NCBI GenBank assembly: GCA_947176475.1
Contig: CAMWQX010000004.1
Location: 1-15,608 of the forward strand
Direction: 5' to 3'
Length of the DNA: 15,608 nucleotides
Source: an uncultured Bacillota bacterium
GTDB lineage: Bacteria; Bacillota_I; Bacilli_A; RF39; UBA660
Shown here: piece after piece, positions 1-8,065 of the stretch
Layout of the letters: every line of letters starts with the position of its first letter
Position numbering within the stretch: the stretch's first letter is position 1
Program-made: the position numbers and the translations under genes
Notes under the pieces: generated by a model
Told to the model about the DNA's origin: nothing
Database searches by the model: none
What the model saw: the letters and a program-made list of their open reading frames with translations, nothing else

Positions 1-320
1 TCTAAGATGATATTGTCGTCAATAAATAGTCCTCTTTTTTCATATTTGGATAATTTTTTATATAACTTCTTATAAAACTTTTTTTGAGCTTTTAAAACTT
101 TATCCTCGCATTTTGGATCTTCATCATGTTCGCAGTAGGCAGACCAAAATGATTTATTTTGTTCAGCAAAAGTATCCCAGTCAAAATCCTCATAACGGAA
201 GTTTGCCGAATTAGAATTAAGAGGAAATACTAAAACTGAAAAAAGTGTTATTGCAAAAAGAGAGATAACTTTTTTTCCCTTTTGCAATAACATATTATTT
301 TTTAATTTATCTTTTCTCAT
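1..320 (-). CDS. Exported protein of T4SS operon, partial (N-terminal 106 codons)
   Basis: This reading frame opens at ATG 320-318 and runs off the left edge without a stop. It follows the VirB4 ATPase stop by 21 bases, with GGCGGTG about 5 bases upstream of the ATG as ribosome binding site. The protein starts with a lysine-rich stretch (MRKDKLKNNMLLQKGKK), then a hydrophobic run (VISLFAITLFSVLVFPL) and a small polar region, which is the layout of a signal peptide or N-terminal anchor. The mature part is acidic and aromatic (FRYEDFDWDTF), has two cysteines around residues 63 and 71, and continues into a lysine/tyrosine-rich helical segment. In Gram-positive conjugation operons an exported cell-wall hydrolase often follows VirB4, but no catalytic motif is within view, so that assignment is only contextual. 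I do not recognise the family. Confidence 0.75.
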   Translation of the reverse strand, partial: MRKDKLKNNMLLQKGKKVISLFAITLFSVLVFPLNSNSANFRYEDFDWDTFAEQNKSFWSAYCEHDEDPKCEDKVLKAQKKFYKKLYKKLSKYEKRGLFIDDNIIL

Positions 321-341
321 CTTGTCACCGCCTAACAAATA

Positions 342-2135
342 CTATAGACCTCCACCAGATCCAAATGAATCAAGTTCATCTTGCGTAAGTTCAACGTGAA
401 TACGCATTCTTCTTGAACCACATACGAATAAAGCTTCTCCTTGAGTATATGTTTTGATACTCTCTTTTTCAGCTTCATTTAAGTCAATTAATTTAGATAA
501 GTCTTCAACTGCTTGTTTTCTTAATCCCATTATTAGGTAATATGAAGCATTGTCGAAGATAGCTTTACCATGCATAATTAAATTTTCTTGAGCAAAGTCT
601 GTAGGTTGTTGAGTAATAATGATAGTACCTGTATTGTACTTTCTCGCACGTCTTTGCATTTGAGCTAAATATTCAGCACCTAATTCGTTGTTTCCAGAAA
701 GTAAGATGTGAGCTTCATCTACCATCATTACTGTATTTTTTGATTTATCTAAACATAATCCCCATGCATACTTTAAGATATTAAAGAATAAGGCATTACG
801 GATATTGGCATCACTGTTCATAACTTCCTTTATGTTGAATACAATAAAGTCTGTATTAGAATTGATTGTAGTATGACCATTGAAGTAGTATCTTAATTCA
901 TTAACAAATGGACGCACTCTTAATTCTAGACGTTCCATAACATCTTTTTCACGAGTTGCCTCTGGCATTGCTAGAAGTTTACCTTTAATTGTTGCATATA
1001 CGTCATCAAATGTTGGATAATTTTCTGGTTTGAAATTAGCAAAATTAGTATCAAAATCTATTCCGAAGCGCTTGTATGTCTCTTGAACAACTTCAGAAAA
1101 CATTGCCAATACGTCATCTTCAATTGCTGGCGAATAGTATTTCATAAAAGCTTTTAAAGATTGTAAGGCACGAGTTAAAACTGTATAACCTAATCCTTGT
1201 GATAATTCCTCTTCATCAGAGTCAACAATTACTTCAAGTGGGTTAACCATACCGTATGATCCACCCTTACCTAAGTCAACATTTGAACCATTATTACTTA
1301 CACATAAATGTTCAAATTCATTTTCTGGGTCGATACATACAATTTGATAACCATTACGAATATGATTACGCAATTGTAATTTTGCGGCAGTTGATTTACC
1401 AGATCCAGATGTACCTAGGATAATCATGTTAGCATTATTACGATTGTGTTCTTTTTTGATTTGATATAAGAATTGGTTGAATAAAACGACACCACCTGAG
1501 AAGTCAACTCCAAAAAGTGTTGATAATCCAGGGTCTTTTATGCTATCGAATACAAATGGATACATAGCACTAATTGTTGGTGCTGGTATAGGTATACCAA
1601 TACGGGCTTCAACATCTTGTTTAGGGAATATTGGAAGCATAGATTTAAGAACTTTTTCTTGTTCAAACATCATCGGTATTGCACGCATATTTAATGCTGT
1701 TAAGAAGTTTTTAACTTGTAATTTCTTAGCATCCAATTCATCTTTGGTATCAGCAACAATCATGACATGTAATTGAAAGTCGAAGATTTTAGATTGAGTT
1801 GCTGCTAACATTTGAACGAATCCTTCCATTGATTCATAATCAATACGAATACGTTCTTTTAAAGTATGATCATGTTCTCTTTGATAAGCTTCTTTTAATT
1901 CGGCTATTTCTCTATTTATCGTTTTTTGCATAGTTCCAAAATCAATTGGAATATGCTTAATACTTACCTTTACACCAGGAATTGAAGTAATGTTACTTAA
2001 AAAACCCGGACCAATCATCTTAGGATATTCTAAAACGGTAAGAATAGTGGCATATTTGTCACTAATCATAAATTCATTTATTTTAAAATTTAAACCCTTA
2101 GGTGCTATTTCACTCTTTAGTGACGCTCTAGACAT
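342..2135 (-). CDS. VirB4-family type IV secretion ATPase
   Basis: This is the energising ATPase of a T4SS or conjugation channel, acting at the inner face of the membrane. The 597 residues contain an N-terminal adaptor region (1-200), Walker A GTSGSGKST at about 241-249, an IDPENEFE segment after the first strand of the RecA-like core (about 268-275), Walker B VMMVDEAH at about 469-476, and the sensor-like IIITQQPTDF at about 505-514. That order is standard for VirB4/TraE/TrbE proteins, and the opening (IAP-G, then a YAT-L-x-x-YP motif) is like the Gram-positive CD1110-type VirB4s. The start overlaps the stop of the upstream 198-residue gene by 8 bases, which suggests translational coupling. 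That gene looks like a VirB4 N-terminal domain, so the two may be a split VirB4 or a core ATPase plus a separate adaptor. Family assignment is firm; the substrate is unknown. Confidence 0.95.
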   Translation of the reverse strand: MSRASLKSEIAPKGLNFKINEFMISDKYATILTVLEYPKMIGPGFLSNITSIPGVKVSIKHIPIDFGTMQKTINREIAELKEAYQREHDHTLKERIRIDYESMEGFVQMLAATQSKIFDFQLHVMIVADTKDELDAKKLQVKNFLTALNMRAIPMMFEQEKVLKSMLPIFPKQDVEARIGIPIPAPTISAMYPFVFDSIKDPGLSTLFGVDFSGGVVLFNQFLYQIKKEHNRNNANMIILGTSGSGKSTAAKLQLRNHIRNGYQIVCIDPENEFEHLCVSNNGSNVDLGKGGSYGMVNPLEVIVDSDEEELSQGLGYTVLTRALQSLKAFMKYYSPAIEDDVLAMFSEVVQETYKRFGIDFDTNFANFKPENYPTFDDVYATIKGKLLAMPEATREKDVMERLELRVRPFVNELRYYFNGHTTINSNTDFIVFNIKEVMNSDANIRNALFFNILKYAWGLCLDKSKNTVMMVDEAHILLSGNNELGAEYLAQMQRRARKYNTGTIIITQQPTDFAQENLIMHGKAIFDNASYYLIMGLRKQAVEDLSKLIDLNEAEKESIKTYTQGEALFVCGSRRMRIHVELTQDELDSFGSGGGL

Positions 2136-2724
2136 CGCTCATCACCGTCCCATACTCTATTCTTTTACTATCATTTAAGAAACTATCTAATAGTACTCTT
2201 ACATCTTCTTCTGTTAATTGACGAGATACTAGACCAGCTGATGCTAGACCAGATATCATATTATGAACACGTTTTTGAATACGTTCCATATTCTTTGGAC
2301 TATCTTTAAACAAAAGATAGAATTCTGTATCAACGGCGTTGATAGCAGGGCCAGTGAACAGGTCACATTTTTGAAGGTCTTGAAGAATCAACTTACGCGT
2401 TTGTGCCGATTCAGTTCTATTTAACATAACTTCAAGTTCTGACTTATATAGATTGATATCTACAGGTCGATCACAACAAATTAACCAGAACTCATAATCG
2501 ATAGAATTATAGAAATTTCTCAAAGAGTAAATAGTTCTATTTTGGGTTTCTTCATCACTGATGAAGATATTTCGTGGTTCTACCCTTACACCTGTTACTA
2601 TTTGTTTTCCCTCTAAAGCTCGACCTTGAACTTCAATTAATCCTCCTTGAATATTAGTTATCGGCAACCAATCTTCTGAGTATTTGCTATCATTCTTCGC
2701 TGTTTTCACTTGATTCTTCGCCAT
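2128..2724 (-). CDS. VirB4 N-terminal-domain-like T4SS protein
   Basis: The 198-residue soluble protein sits between the PrgI-family gene (35-base overlap) and the VirB4 ATPase gene (8-base overlap). After a polar N-terminus it has a W-x-P-I-x-x-I-x-G-G-x-I stretch (about residues 19-30), a beta-rich section ending in VEPRNIFISDEE, and a long alpha/beta region containing the segment ELEVMLNRTESAQTRKL. The WLPI--I--G-I opening followed by a P-x-N-F/I motif is the pattern I associate with the N-terminus of long VirB4/TraC-type ATPases. No P-loop is present, so it cannot be an ATPase alone. Best reading: a detached VirB4 N-terminal domain or a T4SS adaptor. The start ATG is preceded only by a weak GGAAGGGTTGG, so translation is probably coupled to the upstream gene. 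Role is inferred from context. Confidence 0.72.
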   Translation of the reverse strand: MAKNQVKTAKNDSKYSEDWLPITNIQGGLIEVQGRALEGKQIVTGVRVEPRNIFISDEETQNRTIYSLRNFYNSIDYEFWLICCDRPVDINLYKSELEVMLNRTESAQTRKLILQDLQKCDLFTGPAINAVDTEFYLLFKDSPKNMERIQKRVHNMISGLASAGLVSRQLTEEDVRVLLDSFLNDSKRIEYGTVMSDV

Positions 2725-3019
2725 AGTTAATACACCAACCCTTCCAATAATATGTTCTTCTGTTACTTAAATATGTATAAACATTTGCTGTTAAATTCCA
2801 CATATTCCTATGATTAGGAACAGGTAAAACCATCACTCCTGTAAATGCTACAGGAGCAAATATTATTAACATATCTTGAATTGTCTCACGAGGCAAGATT
2901 ATTAATAATATAACAGTTATTACTATTCCAGTTCCAAAGATAATTAAGTCAATTGGTTCAAATAAACCAAGAATTAACATCGATCTTTTGGAGTTGGCTG
3001 GTATCAAATATTGATTCAT
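2690..3019 (-). CDS. PrgI-family T4SS membrane protein
   Basis: This 109-residue protein has two closely spaced membrane segments, about residues 22-43 (PIDLIIFGTGIVITVILLI) and 49-66 (MLIIFAPVAFTGVMVLPV), followed by the short motif VPNHRNMW and an aromatic segment ending RRTYYWKGW. Size, the two-helix hairpin and the P-N-x-x-N motif after the second helix fit the PrgI family found next to virB4 in Gram-positive conjugative elements, a probable functional counterpart of VirB3 that docks the ATPase to the membrane. A strong AAGGAGG lies upstream of the ATG. The C-terminus is acidic (EESSENSEE) and overlaps the next gene by 35 bases. Family call is good; the VirB3-like function is established only by analogy. 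Confidence 0.85.
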   Translation of the reverse strand: MNQYLIPANSKRSMLILGLFEPIDLIIFGTGIVITVILLIILPRETIQDMLIIFAPVAFTGVMVLPVPNHRNMWNLTANVYTYLSNRRTYYWKGWCINYGEESSENSEE

Positions 3020-3036
3020 ATATAATAACCTCCTTT

Positions 3037-3492
3037 TTATTTCTTTTGATAAGCATCTTCTTGAGCTTTAAAATTAGCAAGTTGATTAACAGCTATGTCA
3101 TAATTTGTAATTAATTCAATAGGCATTAATGTTTGACCATTTTTAATGGTTATTCCTAATTTTTTACTTTCAACGCTATGTTTGGCAAGATATTTATTTA
3201 GTATGTTATATGCTTGCCTTACTCCACCATTTTTTTCAATGGATTCTTTAATTATCTGAGCTTTAACGGCTTGAAAATGATTTTTTATACCGCTCGCTCC
3301 TAAAGAAGATAATTTTGTTTTCTGTCCCATATAGAGCATAGTTAACTCATCTTTTTCAGCCTTTTCAACTGTTTCTATTTGATCTTGTTCAAATTGAATT
3401 ATCAATTCAGCAAGTCTTATATACTCTTCACAAAAATCTCTATAGGGTGAATTAAGTGAAGAAGTAATAGAATTTCTAATATCATATTTCAT
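3037..3492 (-). CDS. Small helical protein in T4SS operon, function unknown
   Basis: This 151-residue, mostly alpha-helical, charged soluble protein lies between the VirB6-like gene (20 bases away) and the PrgI-family gene (17 bases away). No signal peptide or membrane segment is visible. Residues about 25-60 form an amphipathic glutamate/lysine-rich helix and the rest is a mixed helical region containing SSLGASGIKNHFQAVKAQII. Ribosome binding site GAGGAAG precedes the ATG. I do not recognise the family. Its position inside the channel-protein block and its co-directional packing argue that it serves the secretion apparatus, for example as a cytoplasmic accessory or chaperone, but nothing in the sequence proves this. 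Confidence 0.7.
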   Translation of the reverse strand: MKYDIRNSITSSLNSPYRDFCEEYIRLAELIIQFEQDQIETVEKAEKDELTMLYMGQKTKLSSLGASGIKNHFQAVKAQIIKESIEKNGGVRQAYNILNKYLAKHSVESKKLGITIKNGQTLMPIELITNYDIAVNQLANFKAQEDAYQKK

Positions 3493-3512
3493 ATTTACTC
3501 TTCCTCACTTAA

Positions 3513-5864
3513 TTATTTACTGTCTTTTTTCTCTTGTTGTTTACCAGCAGCTTGAGCTTGTTGAGCTATAACAATATTCTTGCTGATATCAGACATTTTA
3601 CTCTTAACATCCTTCAACACTTTAATATCTTCTGCAGTAACATTTTCTTTTACATTACTCATCTTAGTTAAGAAATCATTTATGTTTTCAACATCTCTTA
3701 TGTTATTTTGACTGTCTTTAAATTTAAGACCGCCCTTCTTAATCTCAGCATTAATTTTAGCAATATTTTCGGTACCTAAATTTCCAAGTTCTTTAGAAAG
3801 TTGTTTAGCAATATTTGCCATGTAAGTTGAGGCACCTTCATGGTAATTTTTATTAATAGCTTCTGCAAGTTCTTGATTCTTTTGTTGATTGAATAAAGTT
3901 TTTAAATCGCCAAGTTTTTCGGTATTGACCATTTTCTTTGAACTGAATGTTCTATCATTGTTTGGATTATAATTGTGATCATAATCACCAATAGCAGGAT
4001 TGAAGTAATGTCCATCAGCATTAGTTGCTTTATCTCCATATCTTGCTCTATGATTTTCAACATTAGACTTGCCATCACCAACATCTATGCTGTCTCCGTT
4101 TAAAGAATAATATTTGTCGCCGTACTTAACAAACCCCTTCGTACGGATATCTTCTTCCAATTTTTTCATAGCATTATCAATGTTAGTAACATCTTTTAAT
4201 TTAATTACAGCGTCCATATTATCTGTTGCTTTTTTGATAGTATCAACAGCAGCATTGTTTAATTTGCCTCCACTAAGTGTACTTCCAATGTTATGCCATC
4301 CTTCAACAATGTTTTCGCTAAATTCTGTAGCATGTTTGTCAATACTCTGTAGAGGATGTAAAATTCCACCATATTGTTCACGATTATTAGCAGCTTTTAC
4401 CTCAGCAGCTTGTCCGGCAGATACTCCGGCATTGGCCGCATTAGCTATGCCTTTACCACTAAATTCGGTTGGAGCATTTTTAAAACCATTTCTTGCTCCG
4501 GAAATAGCTCCATGTCCAAGTCCACGAATTCCTGAACCAAGTGCTGCTGCCCATGCCTTGCCTGTACCAACATCTCCTTCTGGAGCATTGTCATTATAGG
4601 CTTTTCTACCAGCCATAACTGCGGCTCCAACGCCTCCTGCAGCAAGACCAACAGCACCGCCAAGGCCTTTCATTGCGTATTCGTTTTCGCTTACACGGCG
4701 TTTCATGCCAGGTTTCCAATCTAAGCCAGCAAATAATCCGCCACCACTTGCGAATATGGTCTTGAATAATTGAGGTGCATCTTTAGCAAATTTTAATAGT
4801 CCTAGTATTAAACATACTGTTGCTAAAGCTTTTGTTAAGAAACCTCCTGGTATTTCGCTTCCTGAATTCCATACTGCATCTATAAATTCTGGAACCATTG
4901 TACATAATTTAACAATGAAGAAGATAATTGCCAATCTCAAGAATATCTCTAAGTAACTCTTCTTAATTTCTGCAAACCAAGCATCAAATGTTTTCTTTCC
5001 TTGAGGGAAAATTTTTAAAAGTACAGGTATTGGCGCAATAATTTGTAAGAACCCCAATTTTACAGCACGTGTTCCTACGTCAATAGCATAACTGAAGAAG
5101 AACCAAGCACATACAACTCCACATACTGTTGTAATTATCCACATATAATACATTCCGCCTTCGTCGTTGGTTGTATCGTATAGCTTACTTTTAGTAGATA
5201 TTGGTCCAATGGCAGTTAGTGCCCTGTCAGTAGTCCATTCTTGTAGAGCATTTGCCCAAACCTCACAAACAGTAGGATTGGCTTTATCATCACCAGCGTC
5301 GCATACATCCTTCGCATTTTCAACTCCAATGTATTTGCCTTCATTATCGAAATAATCGCTGTATGATGTTCCTTGTGGGTGGTAGAATGATGTGAAGACA
5401 ATTAAAGCTACTGTATCACCAAAATCACCGTTTGAACCACCAGATCCACCTAGAATAAGATTCCCAATAGTATTGTCAGTTATGACATGACTTTGAAATA
5501 AAGACATATAACGGAATACTGTAGGTAAAAGTATTACAGTAATAAAGGCAATAATTGTTTCCTTTACAAGAGCAGTTGTTGACTTACCTTTTCCTCCGTC
5601 TGGATCTATTATCATCATAATCAGATAATAAGCAAAGACAAAAACCATTACAACAGATAATGCTGTATAAATTTTGGTAGTTATTTCCTTATATACATTT
5701 TGTCCGCCTGATCCTGGAGTTCCGAAAAGATCTATTTTTGAAACAGCATAAAAAATATTGTATCCAGCAGCTAATAAAGTATAAGCTATTGTATCTAGTA
5801 AGCTTATAAAGAATGCGGCTAAAATATTTATAAACCAGTTATTAGCAATCAAAGTTACTAACAT
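3513..5864 (-). CDS. VirB6/TrbL-like polytopic T4SS membrane protein
   Basis: I choose ATG 5864-5862 (783 residues) because GAGGAAG sits 7 bases upstream and because the more upstream in-frame start at 5933 overlaps the predicted -10 box. The N-terminal 380 residues hold roughly six or seven membrane segments: about 10-40, 65-90, 103-120, then after a large external-type loop a cluster that includes WFFFSYAIDVGTRAVKLGFL, YLEIFLRLAIIFFIVKL and a final hydrophobic stretch before FAKDAPQLFKTIF. A Gly/Ala-rich link (GLGGAVGLAAGGVGAAVMAG) leads to a ~350-residue hydrophilic, Asn/Lys-rich tail with coiled-coil-like ends. Polytopic core plus long soluble tail, first in an operon with virB4, is the typical VirB6/TrbL layout of Gram-positive conjugation systems. 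The large loop (about 130-240) has cysteines and may face outwards. Confidence 0.85.
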   Translation of the reverse strand: MLVTLIANNWFINILAAFFISLLDTIAYTLLAAGYNIFYAVSKIDLFGTPGSGGQNVYKEITTKIYTALSVVMVFVFAYYLIMMIIDPDGGKGKSTTALVKETIIAFITVILLPTVFRYMSLFQSHVITDNTIGNLILGGSGGSNGDFGDTVALIVFTSFYHPQGTSYSDYFDNEGKYIGVENAKDVCDAGDDKANPTVCEVWANALQEWTTDRALTAIGPISTKSKLYDTTNDEGGMYYMWIITTVCGVVCAWFFFSYAIDVGTRAVKLGFLQIIAPIPVLLKIFPQGKKTFDAWFAEIKKSYLEIFLRLAIIFFIVKLCTMVPEFIDAVWNSGSEIPGGFLTKALATVCLILGLLKFAKDAPQLFKTIFASGGGLFAGLDWKPGMKRRVSENEYAMKGLGGAVGLAAGGVGAAVMAGRKAYNDNAPEGDVGTGKAWAAALGSGIRGLGHGAISGARNGFKNAPTEFSGKGIANAANAGVSAGQAAEVKAANNREQYGGILHPLQSIDKHATEFSENIVEGWHNIGSTLSGGKLNNAAVDTIKKATDNMDAVIKLKDVTNIDNAMKKLEEDIRTKGFVKYGDKYYSLNGDSIDVGDGKSNVENHRARYGDKATNADGHYFNPAIGDYDHNYNPNNDRTFSSKKMVNTEKLGDLKTLFNQQKNQELAEAINKNYHEGASTYMANIAKQLSKELGNLGTENIAKINAEIKKGGLKFKDSQNNIRDVENINDFLTKMSNVKENVTAEDIKVLKDVKSKMSDISKNIVIAQQAQAAGKQQEKKDSK

Positions 5865-5884
5865 ATTATCACTTCCTCTAATGC

Positions 5885-5960
5885 TTATGTCACCACATAG
5901 GCATAGTAATCGACTATAATACACTATAATCATTATAAGGTATTACCGAGCTTTTTACAA
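5885..5960 (-). promoter_or_regulatory. Promoter and leader of the T4SS operon
   Basis: TTGTAA (5955-5960) and a perfect TATAAT (5932-5937) are separated by 17 bases, with transcription expected to start near 5925. The leader is about 60 bases and carries a small hairpin, TATGT-loop-ACATA (5886-5899), a few bases upstream of the GAGGAAG ribosome binding site, which could modulate initiation. This promoter makes the T4SS block independent of the nucleotide operon upstream. Confidence 0.75.
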
Positions 5961-5992
5961 TAAAAAACTGCCATTTTTTATCCATACAAACT

Positions 5993-6020
5993 AAAAAAAC
6001 TTAGAAATTCTTTCTAAGTT
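5993..6020 (-). terminator. Intrinsic terminator after the thymidylate-kinase-like gene
   Basis: A 10-bp perfect stem (AACTTAGAAA / TTTCTAAGTT, 5998-6007 with 6011-6020) with a 3-base loop is followed on the minus strand by a run of U (5993-5997). It separates the three-gene operon from the T4SS operon. Confidence 0.9.
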
Positions 6021-6036
6021 CAATTATTTTTATAAA

Positions 6037-6990
6037 TTAATGGAATTTTAACTGTTTTTTTACGCAAGAATACACTTCATCACTAATCTCTTCTGGTGTT
6101 TTGATATCCGCCTTGCAAGGTTCAAGTTGATGATTTTCTCTTACACATTCGATAGTATTAAAATCATACTTGGAAGCTATTTCCACATAGGCTCTTTCAG
6201 CATTACGTAAGTGTTCAGGATCCTTCTCATGCTCATCTAACGCTTCAGATCTTTCCTTCTTTAAAATAGCTGCATAATCAGTTGGCATATGTAAAAATAA
6301 CCTAGTATCACTGTGAGGAAGTCCTAGAAGGCCAAACTCCAAGGTATCAAGCCACTCAAACATCTTAGTACGTGATTCTGAATCAAGAAATTTGCCCCCT
6401 TGATGAGCCATACTGGAATAAGTATAACGATCAAGAACAATGTTGGTTCCATCTTCAAGAATCTTATTCATTATTGGCAGATTATATCTTCGATCGGCTG
6501 CATAGTAAAGACTTGCAACTTTAGGATCAACGCTAGGTGCGCCTTCTTTAAACCAACCATGAGATATCTCATCTATCACCTCTGATAAGACAACAGCTAA
6601 AATTAATTGTTGTTTAACATCTGGTTTTTCCATATAAATCATCTCAAAAATTGGCACTAGAGCCATATTAATTTGCTCGACTTCTTCATCGGTAAATTTA
6701 TTAGGATGCATAGCATTCATAATATCTAATACCCTATCAATATTCGGATATTTATGTCTAAGCCCACTATATATTTTTTTTGATTCCTGTTCAATTAATT
6801 CTTGCGCCAAATATGGTTTTCCCAAATACGGAAAGCCAACTATTCGACCAGTTGGCGTATCATACTTAGGAAATGAATAATATACAGTATCAATATTATC
6901 ATCATTCAATCTTTTAATTAACTCTTTTGATTGTGTTTCTTTTCCTGAACAGTCCGTTCCTTCAATTACTATTAATTTTCCTTTTTCCAT
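6037..6990 (-). CDS. Thymidylate kinase-like nucleotide kinase with insertion
   Basis: Thymidylate kinase transfers phosphate from ATP to dTMP. The 317-residue protein shows the family's signatures in order: P-loop EGTDCSGKETQ (residues 10-20), the FPKYDTPTG substrate segment (40-48), LYYAADRRYN (161-170), DRYTYSSMAHQGGK (187-200), and a LID-like lysine/arginine segment KKERSEALDEHEKDPEHL (244-261). Bacterial dTMP kinases are about 205-230 residues; here an extra ~85 residues (about 70-155) separate the FP motif from the AADR motif. I start at ATG 6990 because the upstream TTG (7014) lies within the AGGAG-containing segment that acts as ribosome binding site. The gene overlaps the upstream kinase-CYTH gene by 29 bases. 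The substrate could be dTMP or another deoxynucleotide; the fold is firm. Confidence 0.88.
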   Translation of the reverse strand: MEKGKLIVIEGTDCSGKETQSKELIKRLNDDNIDTVYYSFPKYDTPTGRIVGFPYLGKPYLAQELIEQESKKIYSGLRHKYPNIDRVLDIMNAMHPNKFTDEEVEQINMALVPIFEMIYMEKPDVKQQLILAVVLSEVIDEISHGWFKEGAPSVDPKVASLYYAADRRYNLPIMNKILEDGTNIVLDRYTYSSMAHQGGKFLDSESRTKMFEWLDTLEFGLLGLPHSDTRLFLHMPTDYAAILKKERSEALDEHEKDPEHLRNAERAYVEIASKYDFNTIECVRENHQLEPCKADIKTPEEISDEVYSCVKKQLKFH

Positions 6991-8065
6991 ACTCTTGTTG
7001 TCTTCTCCTTGCAATGTTTATATTCTGGTATTCTTCTTTATTTGTTACTTCTTCGACTGTATTTATAAATTCTGGTAGAGAAACTTCAGGATTTTCTTTC
7101 GTTACATTAACCTCTAAAACCATTAAGTTGTCAGGAAATATATCAAGCCTAAAGTATTGTCTATTATAGACAAATGAGTAACGAGTTTTAACACAAGTTG
7201 CAAATTCTAGTGATTTATTTTGAAGAAGGTGATTATATTCTCCTTCATCAATAGTTGATGCTTTTATAACTTCTCTTAGGCCATTTTCTTTTTTCCTTTG
7301 TTGGCAGTAGTGATATGTTGCATCGCCATCACGTTCAATTTTTCTAAGACGATATTCGCATCCGTCTTCCTCTTTTAAATAGTCTTGTGTTATGACAACC
7401 TTACTAGCTATCGTATTAAGTTTATCAACATCGACATCAGTTACTAAGAACTTTCTTTGTTCTTTTAAGGATGTTGGGTTGCCTAGTAAATTTTCAACAA
7501 TATTGAGAACATTTTTTTGCTTATCTTCAAATTGTTCTTGAGCCTTTACAATTAATAGGTTATCATGAGAAAGATAAGATTGCAAGACCTTTTCTCCTTT
7601 TAATTTAGCCTCGTCTGCTGATCTTTCATAACGAGCTTTGTTATTTTCAGTGGTAAAGAAATTTTCTTTTCCTTCAAGATATATTACGGCATCATAATTA
7701 GCTAATAAATTTAGAGTTTTTTGGTTTTGCGATTCTAGGACATAATCCCATTTATCTTTATCAACATAGGCATATCCATCTAAGGTTCCACGATCAAATA
7801 AGATAACAGTATTATCACCTAACTCTTTAGCTGCCATTAAACAAGTTTGTTCAAAGACAAGTTGACGCATAAGAATTATTTGTTGGAATGTAACGTCATT
7901 GATGGCATTATCTCCGGCAGGAAGAATTCCGCTATTGATAGTAATTGTGGCCATCTCAGGAGAAACAATTACGTTATATCCAAATTGTCTAAGCTCTACC
8001 ACTATTTTATCGATTACAGTAGTTTTTCCACTACTAGGTCCACCAGTTACTGCTATACTTATCAT
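6962..8065 (-). CDS. P-loop NTPase/kinase fused to a CYTH domain (TTD14-like)
   Basis: The 367-residue protein joins two domains. Residues 1-195 are a P-loop domain of the AAA_28/nucleotide-kinase type: TGGPSSGKTT (7-16), SPEMAT (35-40), and ILFDRGTLDGYAYVD (88-102), which is the D-R-G motif of kinases acting on small molecules. Residues ~203-345 look like a CYTH (triphosphate tunnel) domain: KFLV (205-208), EYRLRKIERDG (237-247), QQRKKENGLREVIKAS (255-270) and FRLDIFPDNLMVLEVN (305-320). The same domain pair occurs in animal TTD14 proteins and in bacterial homologues. The diagnostic ExExK of catalytic CYTH enzymes reads K-E-Q-R-K here, so triphosphatase activity is doubtful and a binding role is likelier. 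Its ATG overlaps the upstream phosphatase stop (TAATG), indicating coupled translation. Confidence 0.85.
   Translation of the reverse strand: MISIAVTGGPSSGKTTVIDKIVVELRQFGYNVIVSPEMATITINSGILPAGDNAINDVTFQQIILMRQLVFEQTCLMAAKELGDNTVILFDRGTLDGYAYVDKDKWDYVLESQNQKTLNLLANYDAVIYLEGKENFFTTENNKARYERSADEAKLKGEKVLQSYLSHDNLLIVKAQEQFEDKQKNVLNIVENLLGNPTSLKEQRKFLVTDVDVDKLNTIASKVVITQDYLKEEDGCEYRLRKIERDGDATYHYCQQRKKENGLREVIKASTIDEGEYNHLLQNKSLEFATCVKTRYSFVYNRQYFRLDIFPDNLMVLEVNVTKENPEVSLPEFINTVEEVTNKEEYQNINIARRRQQEYGKRKINSN

Noticed and set aside
1477..1776. 99-codon open frame on the plus strand
   Set aside because: Lies wholly antisense to the VirB4 ATPase core before its Walker A motif; no promoter or ribosome binding site.
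4114..4599. 161-codon open frame on the plus strand
   Set aside because: It is antisense to the VirB6-like coding region, has no ribosome binding site, and its Ser/Pro/Leu-rich composition is what the opposite strand of a Gly/Ala/Asn-rich gene gives.
5865..5933. Upstream in-frame start of the VirB6-like gene
   Set aside because: It coincides with the -10 box of a good promoter, so it would not be on the transcript; the ATG at 5864 has GAGGAAG 7 bases upstream.
5961..5992. Second small A/T hairpin downstream of the thymidylate-kinase-like gene
   Set aside because: The AAAAAATGGCAGTTTTTT stem is almost only A-U pairs, and the strong terminator at 5993-6020 already explains the end of the operon.
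6991..7014. TTG start for the thymidylate-kinase-like gene
   Set aside because: The TTG lies right before the AGGAGAAG that serves as ribosome binding site for ATG 6990, and the extra eight residues are not part of the family fold.
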